64,000 nt of DNA from CALJXB01 sp965225935 (GTDB lineage Bacteria; Pseudomonadota; Alphaproteobacteria; Kiloniellales; JAKSDN01), in the NCBI GenBank assembly GCA_965225935.1, contig CBDDCC010000010.1, positions 1-64,000 of the forward strand. The letters run 5' to 3'. The translations under genes and the position numbers were made by a program. The notes under the pieces were generated by a model. It ran no database searches. It had not been told where the DNA came from and saw nothing but the letters and a program-made list of their open reading frames with translations. This document shows positions 18,574 to 29,200 of this stretch, piece by piece (within the stretch, counting starts at the first letter, position 1; each line of letters opens with the position of its first letter).

Positions 18574-19866
18574 ATGTCCGCCACTAACGCTTTCCATGAT
18601 CGCTGCGAAGCGCTGTTCGCCCAGAAGCTCGGCTATGGGCGCCGATGGAAGACGGCCGCCGCGCAGGCGCTCGGCATCGGCCGGGCGACACTCTACCGAT
18701 ACTTCCACGACGACAGAGGCGTGTCCCCGGAGGTCCTCGCCCGACTCAAGCGGCTCGATGCTGGCGAGCAGCCGGTTCGTGACGACCGCCAGATGCTGTG
18801 CCTGTTCGCCCGCGGTCTGCTGGATGCTCAGAAGCAGATTGACGACCATGGCTGGCTGAAGGAAGGCTATCCGCCGACGCTCCAGCGCACGTTCGACCTC
18901 GCCGCCGCCCGCAACGTGCTCGAGGGCGAGCCGCGCTGGCCGACCGATTTCGGGGCGCTGTCCCGCTTGGCGCAGCAGTCGCTTTACGACTGGGGTGTCG
19001 ACGTGTCCTGGGATCCGGACGGCGAGTTCGCCGCCGCGACGCTCATCGAGGGCGGAGAAATCACCCCCGCATGCATCGACCTCGCCATGCCCGGACAAGA
19101 CCCGGAGGCCGAGCTAATCGAGAACGCCGGGTACAAGCTGCTGAAAGGCATCTGCCGCGAGCGCCGGGACGGTCAGGCCATCTATGCTGGTTTCCGGCGG
19201 GCGGTGATCGAGAACCCTGTCCTCGCAAGCTGGACAACGACGATTCTCACTGACCCTCTGCTCGTGTCTGTCGAGCGCCTCGACGAGATCGTCTACGCCT
19301 TCTATCAGCGAGTGCCGGAGTCGATGGTCGTCGAGGGCGGCCTGCCTGTCTGTTCCGTCAGCGGCACGATTCTGCGCCGAGAGGGCTACGGCTTCCACAC
19401 CGAATGCCGCGATCCCGAGGCAGTCCGTCGGGCAAGGGGCGGAAACTGCAAGAAGCTGAAGTGGCGGACCGGCATGATGCACCTTCGCCGCCCATTTCGC
19501 CTGTACTGGTGCCTTCCCGGCCGCGCCGAGCTTGAGCTTGCCAAGAGGCTCGAAGGCGCAAACTGGACGGTCGAACTCTGGCCGGACCTCGATCGCGTCG
19601 ACATCGCTGCGACCTCGCCGGATGGCAGCCGTCGTATCGCGGCGGATGTGAAGGAGTACCTTTCGCCTGAAAACCTCGCGTCCCGATTCGATGGCTTCAA
19701 GGAGTACGCCGCCGACCACGAATGTTTCCTCGTCGTACCCGACTACATGCCGGAAGTTTCGAGGGGATACGAGGGCCGCTTCGAAGCTGTGCGCGCATCC
19801 CGCGCGAAAGCGCCTATAGCGCTACGCACCATTTCGTGCCTCCTCGACGAGCTGGAGGTCGCCTGA
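18574..19866 (+). CDS. HTH plus PD-(D/E)XK endonuclease-like protein of the PIWI-RE system
   Basis: This protein of about 430 residues carries an N-terminal helix-turn-helix (AQALGIGRATLYRYFHDD, about 30-47) and a C-terminal restriction-endonuclease-like domain. In the latter, the Asp of DRVDIAA and the DVKEY segment near residues 357-361 form the likely PD-(D/E)XK site. Proteins of this kind form one part of the three-gene PIWI-RE islands described by Burroughs, Iyer and Aravind. The ATG was preferred to an upstream GTG at 18550, which lies inside the operator. Its TGA overlaps the helicase ATG (TGATG). Confidence 0.85.
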   Translation: MSATNAFHDRCEALFAQKLGYGRRWKTAAAQALGIGRATLYRYFHDDRGVSPEVLARLKRLDAGEQPVRDDRQMLCLFARGLLDAQKQIDDHGWLKEGYPPTLQRTFDLAAARNVLEGEPRWPTDFGALSRLAQQSLYDWGVDVSWDPDGEFAAATLIEGGEITPACIDLAMPGQDPEAELIENAGYKLLKGICRERRDGQAIYAGFRRAVIENPVLASWTTTILTDPLLVSVERLDEIVYAFYQRVPESMVVEGGLPVCSVSGTILRREGYGFHTECRDPEAVRRARGGNCKKLKWRTGMMHLRRPFRLYWCLPGRAELELAKRLEGANWTVELWPDLDRVDIAATSPDGSRRIAADVKEYLSPENLASRFDGFKEYAADHECFLVVPDYMPEVSRGYEGRFEAVRASRAKAPIALRTISCLLDELEVA

Positions 19867-22800
19867 TGAGATCCGATCGGGAATTTGTAGCCGAGTATCG
19901 CAAGGCGCTTGCCGCGGTCGATCCGTCGACCGGCGGCAACTTGGACATCGAGCGCGTTCGGACGCTCGCCCAGACGGAGCTCTGCCTCTCGTATCTACAC
20001 CGCTTCCTGCCCGAGGAGCCGGTCAGAACGGTGCCCTTCCTGATGATGGGCTATTCGAAGCTCCTCAATGGAGCCGCCGACGGCGATGCCGTGTCTGGGA
20101 TGATGACGCTACGCCATCTCTGCGCCCGCTTCGGCTCAGTGTCGGCGTGGGTGGACGCGACTGTCCAGTATGGACGCATGCCGGAGACTATCCGCTGTTT
20201 CGATCTGCGCGAGCACCGCGCAGTCCTCAGAAACGCTGCGCCGGAAAGCCTTCACTCGCTGCTCGACCGTTGGCTGCTCACCACGGTTCCCTGGACGCAA
20301 CACAAGGTCCAGGTCGCCGGTCCGGGCGAAGCGACCGTCATCATGGACCGCGGGCACACGAAGCTCTCCTACATGATCCCGACGATCCCCGCCGAGAAGA
20401 TGCAGGTGCGGAAGCACGCGCTTTCCAGACGCAGCGTCAATCCGCCAATCCGTATCGGCTTGAATGAGCTGCTCGCCATTGCCGAGCAGGTGGACGCGCG
20501 CGAGGCCATGCAGGACTGGCCCATGGAAAGCCTGCCGCCCCTCGGCCTCGTCGGCCGGCTCAAGAAGCTCCACCCGCAGGGCGTAGACGGGGGATTCTTT
20601 GATGGAAAGACATTCACGATCGATGGCACGACGCACGTGGCCGGCATGCTGTCCTCGGGGAAGTCGACGTTCGTCCTGGCTGTGCTGTTTGCGTTGGCGC
20701 TTGGCGGCAGCGGCAAGCGGATCGCAACTCTCGTCACCGATACCATTCATGGGGCGACACTCGCCGCGCGCCTCCGGCGCCACGGCGTTACGGCTACCGT
20801 TCTCGCCAGTCTCCGGAACCGACCGAAGCATCTGCACAGTATCCATTGGCAGCGGAGCCTCGACGCTACCGGATGGTCACTGTCGTCGCTCGGCGACCTT
20901 GCCGACGGCTTCAGCACGGCATGCCCGCTGGACGGTGCGCAGCCCGATCCCGAGATCGTCGAAGGGAGCGAGCAGGGCAAATGGCGGTTCCCCGAGTTCC
21001 CGGAGAAGCAGTGCCACCGGCTCTACCAGAAGGCCCCGCCTGACGAGGACGAGGAGGCCAGCAACCCCGACGACGTCGGCGAGAACGGCAGGACACAGTC
21101 GTGTCCGCTCTGGGCGTGTTGCCCCGCCCAGGAGCAGCAGCGCTCATCTGTCGATGCCCAGGTACTGATCATGACGCCCCAGGCGTTTGTCCACATCACG
21201 CCAGACAAATGGATGACGGAGAACCACCTCAGCATTCCAGAGCTTCTCCAGTACACGTTCGATTTGGTGATCGTCGATGAGGTGGACGGCGTCCAAAAGG
21301 CGCTCGACGACGTATTCGCGCCGCGCTCCCCGATCATGGGCGATGAGTGGAACGTCTATGCACCCAGCATCGGCCTGCGCTCCTCGGAGGCGCTTCGCGT
21401 GCGAAGCGGCGCCCAGTTCCGGAAACCGGTGAACGCTAAATGGCAGTCGAACTTCTTTACCTTCTTCCGGCTGATCGGGACGATCTACGCGATCCTGCAA
21501 AACGAGCGCGAGGGGCTGAGGCTCTTCTATGAGAACACACCCTTCACGGCTGGGAGTATCCTCTACGACCTTTGGCGGCGCCGGAACCTCGCGACCGGCA
21601 TGGCGAAGGACGATCTGACTTTCGAGAATCCTGCGTTCGAGCGCGAGTTCCTCGAACTCGTCAAGGTCGCTGGCGCGATCAGGCGGTTTACGCGGGCATC
21701 GTCGATCGCGGAAGACGACCCTGACGACGGCGAGCCGTCAGGCCCCAGCTTCAATGACGAGCGTTTCGGAGCCGCGGCGAACGCCCTGCGCGACCTCGCT
21801 CGACAAACGCTCGTCACCGACTACTACGACGCGCTCGTGCCGGACGTCGAGGAAATGATGGATGGGCCGCTCGCGGTCTTCGATTCAGCGCGGGCGGACG
21901 GACCGAACAAAGAAAGGCTCGACCGACGCAGCAACGCGCTCGCACTGCTGCTGGCGACAGTGACCGAGCTGGCGCTCAGCCACTACAACTGGCTCATCAA
22001 GACGCAGTCGGCGATCGCCCGCGACTTCGATATCGACGACGGCCATCTTCTCGGACAGACGAACAGCCTGCTTAAGCACTACCGGACGCTGCTACCGTCG
22101 AACCCTGCGGGCAGCGCGTTCGGGCTGTTCTACGACGATCCGCCGAACGAGAAGCGGACGGACATGGGTGGCAAGCTTACTCTCATCAGCCACCTGGGCG
22201 TCGGGCGGCACCTGTTGACGCATCTGCATGACCTCCTCATTGCCGAGGGGCAAGCCGGGCCGCACGTCCTCATGTTGTCCGGGACGAGCTGGGCGGGCGG
22301 CAGCAACCGGCGCCCGAACCCGAAGACCGGGAAACCGATGGACGCCGCTTCTCCGTCGTTCGACGTACAGGTACCGGTCAAGGGAGTGCTCGTGCAGCCC
22401 AAAGCCGAGCTCGAGGCTATCAAACACTCCGTATTCTCGCTCGTGGACGTCCGCGACGACGAGGCCAGGCAGATTCGGGTATCAGGCCAGAGCCAGGGCG
22501 ACCGGCGCACCAATCTCGCCATTATCGCCGAGCGCTTCGCCGCGCGCCGTGACGGCCTCAACAGGTTCGAGGACGATTGGCAGAAGATGGACCTGCGCTG
22601 GGCCAAGTGGAGCGCAAGCGCCATCGACGATCGTCGGAGGGTGTTGCTCGTCACCAACAGCTATGCTGACGCAACGGTCGTTGCCGACGCGCTTATGGCT
22701 GCCCTGGAGGCGAACGGCTATGCCGACTGGAAGGTCTACTGTTTGGTACGCGACCGCGCCGACGACGCGGCGAACGACGATCTGCGTCTCACGCTCGCCC

Positions 22801-23447
22801 GCCCAATGCCGCGCTCGCTCGTCGAGCGATTCGGGCTGGAGCCCGAAAAGTCGATCTTGGTGGCGCCCATGCAGGTCGTGGCGCGGGGCCACAACATTCT
22901 CAACGGCCAAGGGAAGGCGGCGATCTCCTCGATATGCTTCCTCCACCGCCCGCATCCGCGCCCGGACGATCTCGGCCCGACAATCGGGCGCCTCAACCGC
23001 TTCGCCCAGGAGCGCTTCGACAAGGGCGTGAAGGGCGGGGCCGGCGATGGTGTCTTGAAGAAAGCGAGGCGAATCCGCTACGCGGCCAACGAGATTGTCC
23101 GATACGGTCTGGACGCCGGGCGCTTCGGTTACAGGAGCCTTCCGCCCGAGTTCAAGGCGCAGTTTGCCTGGGACATGCTGGCGCCGCTCTGGCAGACAAT
23201 CGGCCGCGGCATCCGGGGCGGCTCCCCAGTGTTTATCGGCTTCGTAGACCACGCCTTTGCGCCGCTCTCGTTCGACGATGACGAGCATGGCGACACCCCC
23301 AGCTCTAGCGCGCTGGTGCAGAGCCTATACCAACTGAAGCAGGCGATGGACCCGAACACAAACAGGACGGAGCACGACGTTGCCCGTCTGCTCTACAAGC
23401 CTTTCTACGACGCTCTTTCGAAGACGGAGGGCCTTCGCCTTGGCTAA
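19866..23447 (+). CDS. DinG/XPD-like helicase of the PIWI-RE system
   Basis: This protein of 1193 residues has Walker A GMLSSGKST near residue 260 and Walker B VIVDEVDGVQ near 468-477. Between them lie clustered cysteines, including QCHRLYQ and SCPLWACCP, where XPD/DinG helicases hold an iron-sulfur cluster. The C-terminal helicase motifs include GRLNRFAQERF and QTIGRGIRGG. The N-terminal ~240 residues are specific to PIWI-RE islands. It probably unwinds DNA or an RNA:DNA hybrid for the partner PIWI protein. Its last codons overlap the TTG start of the PIWI-RE gene. Confidence 0.85.
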   Translation: MRSDREFVAEYRKALAAVDPSTGGNLDIERVRTLAQTELCLSYLHRFLPEEPVRTVPFLMMGYSKLLNGAADGDAVSGMMTLRHLCARFGSVSAWVDATVQYGRMPETIRCFDLREHRAVLRNAAPESLHSLLDRWLLTTVPWTQHKVQVAGPGEATVIMDRGHTKLSYMIPTIPAEKMQVRKHALSRRSVNPPIRIGLNELLAIAEQVDAREAMQDWPMESLPPLGLVGRLKKLHPQGVDGGFFDGKTFTIDGTTHVAGMLSSGKSTFVLAVLFALALGGSGKRIATLVTDTIHGATLAARLRRHGVTATVLASLRNRPKHLHSIHWQRSLDATGWSLSSLGDLADGFSTACPLDGAQPDPEIVEGSEQGKWRFPEFPEKQCHRLYQKAPPDEDEEASNPDDVGENGRTQSCPLWACCPAQEQQRSSVDAQVLIMTPQAFVHITPDKWMTENHLSIPELLQYTFDLVIVDEVDGVQKALDDVFAPRSPIMGDEWNVYAPSIGLRSSEALRVRSGAQFRKPVNAKWQSNFFTFFRLIGTIYAILQNEREGLRLFYENTPFTAGSILYDLWRRRNLATGMAKDDLTFENPAFEREFLELVKVAGAIRRFTRASSIAEDDPDDGEPSGPSFNDERFGAAANALRDLARQTLVTDYYDALVPDVEEMMDGPLAVFDSARADGPNKERLDRRSNALALLLATVTELALSHYNWLIKTQSAIARDFDIDDGHLLGQTNSLLKHYRTLLPSNPAGSAFGLFYDDPPNEKRTDMGGKLTLISHLGVGRHLLTHLHDLLIAEGQAGPHVLMLSGTSWAGGSNRRPNPKTGKPMDAASPSFDVQVPVKGVLVQPKAELEAIKHSVFSLVDVRDDEARQIRVSGQSQGDRRTNLAIIAERFAARRDGLNRFEDDWQKMDLRWAKWSASAIDDRRRVLLVTNSYADATVVADALMAALEANGYADWKVYCLVRDRADDAANDDLRLTLARPMPRSLVERFGLEPEKSILVAPMQVVARGHNILNGQGKAAISSICFLHRPHPRPDDLGPTIGRLNRFAQERFDKGVKGGAGDGVLKKARRIRYAANEIVRYGLDAGRFGYRSLPPEFKAQFAWDMLAPLWQTIGRGIRGGSPVFIGFVDHAFAPLSFDDDEHGDTPSSSALVQSLYQLKQAMDPNTNRTEHDVARLLYKPFYDALSKTEGLRLG

Positions 23448-26097
23448 AGTTGATACGCTTCATGTCGCGGCCTGGATGGCGAAGGATCTGCCCGAAGATC
23501 TGATCCTGACCCGATTTATGATGCCGCCGGGTGCTCACGACGTCCTTGTTCAGTGGTGCCGCGAGAAAACCGGCCGCGCGGCAGACGTGCCAACCTACAT
23601 GGCAGTCGCCGGGCTATCCGAGGTGCTCTCATTCTTCGTGCCGGAGATTGCCTACATGGTGCACGACCGCGAACGCGAAGAGAGGGGATCGAAGCGGCAA
23701 TGCCTATTTTTCCTCGGGGACGTTTCGCGCGACAGCGATCTGCGGAACCGCCTCCGTAGCGCCATCCTCATATGGCTGGGCATCCTGTATCCCGACAAGG
23801 GCGCTGATAGCCGATCCCTGGTAGCCGAAGCCGTCCTCGACGACAGAAACTGGCGCGTCAGGCAGATCAGCACCGGGCTCAAGAGCCACAGCGGCGTCTG
23901 CGCGGTGCCCCAGGAGGGGGCGTTGTTCGACGCGCTCACCGTCCATGCGGTGGCGCAACTCGCCGGTAAGGCGATTCAGTTCCAATCCGGAGAGAGCCGC
24001 ATCCTCGTTCCGAGGACGCCGCAGTCGCAGCCATATGGCGGTGTCGAGCTTGTCGCCTTCCCGCCTAAAAAGGAGCGCGACGGACAGGGCCTGTACACCG
24101 AAGTGATCACGATTTCCGCAGCGAACTTCCCCGAGCAGCGCGGCTCGGGGATCCAGATCCTCGCGCGGCCTTCGATTCGCAATTGGGGGCCGGTGCAAAG
24201 GTATGACCTCGAAGGGAGCCCGTCCCGCTCCCTCGACGTGTTCATGCCGCCCCGCGAAGGCAACGACGGCTACGCCGGATACCGGCACACGTCGTTCCCG
24301 TGCAAGGTCATCGTCCAGAACTGGAAGGCCGTCCACGATCGCAACGCCGAGAAGCGGGTGATGGTGCGCTGGGAGTCTCACAAGGAGCACAGGATTTTCG
24401 AGCTGATCGGGCGCTTGGCCGGAAGCAGCTCGGTCGCCAGCGCCGACCACACGCGCCCGGTCCTCGGCGAGGAGGGCCTGTGGGTGCTGCCGCGGCTTGC
24501 GCCCGGCTCCGGAGACCGTTATCTGGCGGGAGGGAGCGGCGTCGGTTGGCATGATCGGAACGACATCGCGGAATCGCTCGACACACCGATGAGGGAGGCT
24601 GGGTTCGAGCGGTCGGCGCCCATGACCCGCATCAACCGCAGGATGCCGATCAAAGGCCCGTTCACTTGGCGGCAGTCCGACGCCGAAGAGAAGGCGCCGC
24701 TCCGGCGCGCAAGCCTCATGAAGGCGCTCGCCGCAATCGGCAATACTGACGGCGAACTCGATATCGTGGTCTTCCACAAGCATGAGGCATCGCCTGCCGC
24801 GATTAGAGAAGAGGTCAAGGCATACTTCGGTGCGCCGAGCGCCGAGACCGGCGATCTCCTCGTATGGGACGACGGACTGAAGATCCGCGTCATGTCGGCG
24901 CCCTCGGGCCCTCTGGCCGAGGCGTTGCCGTACTACGAGATTCCGGAAGCCGAACGCGCCGGGCTCACGAAGCTCCAACAGGACGAACTGGCCCGCGCCC
25001 GCCGCGAGCATGAGTACGCATGCGTCGCAGCCGACATGACGCGCCATGTCGAGGGGGCCAGGCAGGGTAGGAAGATCATCGCATGCGCGATCCTGGAGAT
25101 GGCGGCCTCGCTAAAGGACAAGGCTTGGCGCGACCCCTTCGTCATGGCGCGCCAGACACTGGCGGCGAACCGCGTTCTCCCTCAGATCGTCCTGGTCGAC
25201 GACGAAGCTCCAAAAGAGAAGTACCGCGCTGCGTTCCGCGACCTCATCCGGATGCTTGGCGTCCTGCCGGTGTTCGAGGAGAGGTTGCCGATGGCGCCTG
25301 CGGCGGTCACGGTCATCCAGCGCAACGACGAGAAGGTCGGTGGAGGCAAGATCAAGACACAGGCGTTCCCCCTGGCCGCCCGCGTTAGGGAAGGTCTCGT
25401 CGAGTGTGCGTTGCCGGACGAGTCTGGCCAGCCGGAGTGGATGCCCTATGCGCACGCCGCGCTACGGATATACTCCGGCGCTTACGGCAGGTTTGCCAGG
25501 AACCGCACTGAGGAAAACCAACGGAAATTCGACGTGTTCTTGGGCGCTGCGCTCGACCAAATCGACCGTACCGGTCCGTCGCTCGTGCTTGCCGACATGG
25601 ACACTGTCGCCGCTCGGCTCTCAACACTCCGCAACGGCAATCTTGTGTTCGATGCCATTTCGGTAGGAAGCCGGACGTTCTCGCCCGAACAGTTACCGAA
25701 TCTGCGCATCATACGGACGTGCAGCGACACGGCCAAGCTGCCCTGCTACTTCCAGACCGACGCTGCTTGGCCCGGTGGCCTGTTCGCCTGGGGCGACGCG
25801 TCACGCACGGCCTATGGCGTGAAGAAGAAGCCAACGTCGGCGAAAAACAGCGGACATTTGGCACTTATATCCCGCCACCTCCCTGCAGGCGACAACCGGA
25901 GCCGGGACGGCAAGCCGCGGCGGATCGCTGCCGTCGACGAGATATGTGCTTTGTTCAAACAGCCCGCGGATGATGCTGTCGACCTCTTGATGATGGCACA
26001 TCGGCTACGCAGCGTGCATGCGCAACACGACGACGATACGAGCTTGCCGTACCCGTTGCACGAGCTTCGGCTGCTCGGTGGTGCAGTGACTTCATGA
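23440..26097 (+). CDS. PIWI-RE family protein (prokaryotic Argonaute relative)
   Basis: This protein of about 885 residues has the length and plan of PIWI-RE proteins: an N-terminal X region, a MID-like region around the LDIVVFHKHE segment, and a C-terminal RNase H-fold PIWI domain. The PIWI domain contains MARQTLAANRVLPQIVLVDDE, KYRAAFRDLIRMLGVLP, LVLADMDTVAARL and the final basic LRSVHAQHDD part. The family is predicted to bind guide-target nucleic acid and is named for conserved Arg and Glu residues. The TTG start is chosen because GGAGG lies nine bases upstream and it overlaps the helicase stop. Whether the nuclease site is intact cannot be judged by eye. Confidence 0.85.
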   Translation: MAKVDTLHVAAWMAKDLPEDLILTRFMMPPGAHDVLVQWCREKTGRAADVPTYMAVAGLSEVLSFFVPEIAYMVHDREREERGSKRQCLFFLGDVSRDSDLRNRLRSAILIWLGILYPDKGADSRSLVAEAVLDDRNWRVRQISTGLKSHSGVCAVPQEGALFDALTVHAVAQLAGKAIQFQSGESRILVPRTPQSQPYGGVELVAFPPKKERDGQGLYTEVITISAANFPEQRGSGIQILARPSIRNWGPVQRYDLEGSPSRSLDVFMPPREGNDGYAGYRHTSFPCKVIVQNWKAVHDRNAEKRVMVRWESHKEHRIFELIGRLAGSSSVASADHTRPVLGEEGLWVLPRLAPGSGDRYLAGGSGVGWHDRNDIAESLDTPMREAGFERSAPMTRINRRMPIKGPFTWRQSDAEEKAPLRRASLMKALAAIGNTDGELDIVVFHKHEASPAAIREEVKAYFGAPSAETGDLLVWDDGLKIRVMSAPSGPLAEALPYYEIPEAERAGLTKLQQDELARARREHEYACVAADMTRHVEGARQGRKIIACAILEMAASLKDKAWRDPFVMARQTLAANRVLPQIVLVDDEAPKEKYRAAFRDLIRMLGVLPVFEERLPMAPAAVTVIQRNDEKVGGGKIKTQAFPLAARVREGLVECALPDESGQPEWMPYAHAALRIYSGAYGRFARNRTEENQRKFDVFLGAALDQIDRTGPSLVLADMDTVAARLSTLRNGNLVFDAISVGSRTFSPEQLPNLRIIRTCSDTAKLPCYFQTDAAWPGGLFAWGDASRTAYGVKKKPTSAKNSGHLALISRHLPAGDNRSRDGKPRRIAAVDEICALFKQPADDAVDLLMMAHRLRSVHAQHDDDTSLPYPLHELRLLGGAVTS

Positions 26098-26295
26098 CAT
26101 CTATGACCAGGTGGTCGCGATGGCCATGCGCCGGAGTGAGCGCATTCGCATTGTCAACTTCTTCATGGAAGATTGGGGTTGCCGAACGTTAGAGGTATTC
26201 TGCCATGCGGCACGCCTGGGTCCTGGTGAGACAAACTGCGGTAGCCGGACTGTCTGCCGAAACAGGCGTCACCCCCGCCGCGTAGCGAGAGGTCC

Positions 26296-29200
26296 TCAAC
26301 CATCTCCCGCTGCTGCCACACAGGTGGATTCGTCGACGAGCGTGACCGAAGCAATCGTGCGCACATCATCGAGATGGAGCTTGACGAATCGAATGACTGT
26401 GTCCTCCCCAGCCAGGCGGACCGTCACCTCCGGAGCCTGAGCAGCACGCAGGGCCTTGAGCACGTCGGAATCCGAAGTGGCTCGCGCGTGCCGCCACTTG
26501 GCGCAGCAGGTCGGGCAGAGTGCGAGATGGTTCTCGGCGAGCTCCGCTGTCACCTCGATCAGGAGTTCTGGAGCCTCGAAATAGGGCGAGCCATCGGCCA
26601 GCCGGAAGGGCATGGCCTTATGGCAAGCCTGGCAGATCATCTCGTTAGCCGCGTTCGTGTAGAGATCGACCAGGTAGGGCCTCGCTAACTCGCGGGCGTC
26701 CTTGTCGCTCGTGCGGACGCTGCGCTCACGGATCTCATACGATTTCGGTGGCGCCATGCTCGCACGTTCAGTTATTCCCGCTACGCGCCGCTCCGGATTG
26801 AGCGCTTCGCGCTCAGGAAATGCCGTTTGCGAGGGAGTTCTTGTCGCCAACTCCCGGAACCCCGCTTCGAGGACCGAGCGCTTTTGCTCTCCCGATAGCT
26901 CCTGAAACCGTTCGGCGAGTTCATCTGGGATGCCGGCGCCCAGCACCACCTGACGTTGCTGCTGGTACTCAGCCGCCTTGCGCTTCGCTTTGTTGCCAAG
27001 CCCGAGCACTTCAAACCAACCGGTCCGGTCTTCGGTATCGAACTCGGCGGGGAGTTCCTCCTCCGTAATGTCTTCGGGTTTCCGCAAGCCCCCCGAGGCG
27101 CAGGGTATCCATGAGAACGATCTGAGTTGATAGACGAACGATGCCGGCTTTTCGCGCAAGGAATAGCTTTCTGCATGTCGGAATTTCGCAAAGAAGTACG
27201 ATCGCTCAAGAGCTTGCAGGCTCCGCCACAAGCACAGCGATACGGCCGCATCGGGCTTGACAAGCAATCGCTCCAGATCCGGGATCACCCAATCGACATC
27301 GGTGGAATTCCCCCGGCGCGCGCCATAGCGTAGGTAGTCGGCCCAAAGATCGTTTCGCTCGGGGTGGCTGTATGTGGATACGCGCGTTGGCTCCAAGTGT
27401 TGCGTGACCCCAAGAGCACGCGCGAAATCTTGGACACCCTTCGTGCCGCGATAACGCTTGGCGAGTGGCTTTTTCGCGTCCGCTAGTGGCCCCTGAGGGC
27501 CGTAAACGGCCGCGAGACCCGTCTCACGGAAGGGTTTGTCGACATAGAGAGCTTCTCCCTCTTGTAACTCGTCCGACCCATCGGTCAGGAAGAGGCTCGC
27601 GCCTTGAAACGCGGATGTCTTATATGGGTTAGCAGCGAGCCACACGGCAAAACGTTCTATGTGCCGCAGATGTGCCTTCACATCGGAAATACGGCAGCCC
27701 GATTGATAATGCTGAGCTAGAAGAGCCCAGATGTAGTCCTCCTCATTGACATCATTGACCTCGATACGCCTCAGAAACGCCGTCACCTCTTCACGCATCC
27801 GCTTCCTACCAACGAGGAGACCCGGAGCGACGAGGTTGACCCTTTGGATCTCAATGTCGCGATCCGCGCCGTCACCGGCGGGCGCAAACCGCGCCTTGTT
27901 GGCGCGCACATGTTCCCCATCGGCGGTGCGCACCAGTGGGAGGCGGCGGAGCCGCGAGATTTGATGGCCCTTGACACCGTTCAAGAGCAAATAGAGCTTT
28001 TGTATCCAGGCGTCGTCGTGGCTGGCGAGCCACAATGCAAGTCGGTCAGCGCATTGCGCTGCGCCTTCGAGTTGTTCGAGTAATTCGTCGAGCGTGAGCT
28101 CCTCGACGCCGACATGGGAAAGTAGCCGATCGATGCGGCTGTTGCGCTGCCCGGGCGAGACCGCCCATGACCGGTCTTCACCCGCGAGCGTCGTAAGGTC
28201 TTCGTCCTCCAAGACTGCTCGCAGGTCTTGAGTACCCTGCCACAGCGAAGCCGGGTAAGCATAGGCCGCCCCTGCCGTCGGAAGCACTTCTTGCTCGCGC
28301 AGGGTTTGCCATATGCATTCCGCCAGCGCGGTCCAACCTTCCGCGATATCATCGGCCGGAATGGGCAACGCATTCAGCGTCTCCCGCACAAGGCGCTTTT
28401 CGTCCCGCAGCACCGTGAGGGCGGTCACCACCAAACGGGAAAGATCGTCGATCAGTTGCCGATTGAATGGATCGCTGCGCATGATATTTGCGCGATTATC
28501 GGTCAGCTTAAACGGCCCATGCACGCGGAACCGAAATCCGATCTGTTCTTCCGTTTCGAAATAGACCCGCAGCTTCGCCGGACCGCTTTCGCCAATGGCT
28601 TCTCCCTCGGCGTTGAGCCTGAACGCGACGCAGGCTTCTGATGGACGCTCGTCCGGGAGAGTGACCGGTTGCGGAAACAAGCGGTAAGCCGTCGAACGGG
28701 ACTTCTTCTTCCTATCGCCGAACGCGGTTCTCTCGAGGACAGTAATCCCATCCGCGCGGCGTTCGCAGCGGTATCGTTCACCATAGCCTGCGCTGTCTTC
28801 CCAAACCAACTCCTCAATGTGATTGAGGAACATCAGAACTTCGGGGCCGCATTTCGTCAGTTGAGCTGCGGCCTCGGATGATCGATCACCGCCTTCTTGC
28901 TGGCTGTAAGGGAGCAGAAAAAGCGTTTCTTTTCCCCGGCCCGGGACCGGCGGTAGTGCGACAGGGACAATGAGCTCCTCGATCGCGAAGGCGAACGGTC
29001 GGTCATCAAGTTCGCAATACACTTCGGGCCGCTCCGTTACGGCGAACACCGACTTAAAGCCGATCCCGAAGCTTCCGATCTTGTGAATTTCGTTGGGCTT
29101 ATCGCTGTCACCAAGCCGCGTGATCCGCTCCACATCCTCGCGTTTGAACGGCTTGCCCCAGTGTAAGAATTCGGCGCGGTCGGGCAGCAGCCGAAATTGC

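Noticed and set aside
23704..25047. 447-codon minus-strand frame inside the PIWI-RE gene
   Set aside because: It is antisense to a recognised family gene in an operon with overlapping starts, and no protein motif is visible.
26098..26440. Plus-strand frame of 109 codons after the PIWI-RE gene
   Set aside because: It overlaps the 3' end of the GHKL ATPase gene in antisense and has low-complexity Ser/Thr/Arg content without a ribosome site.
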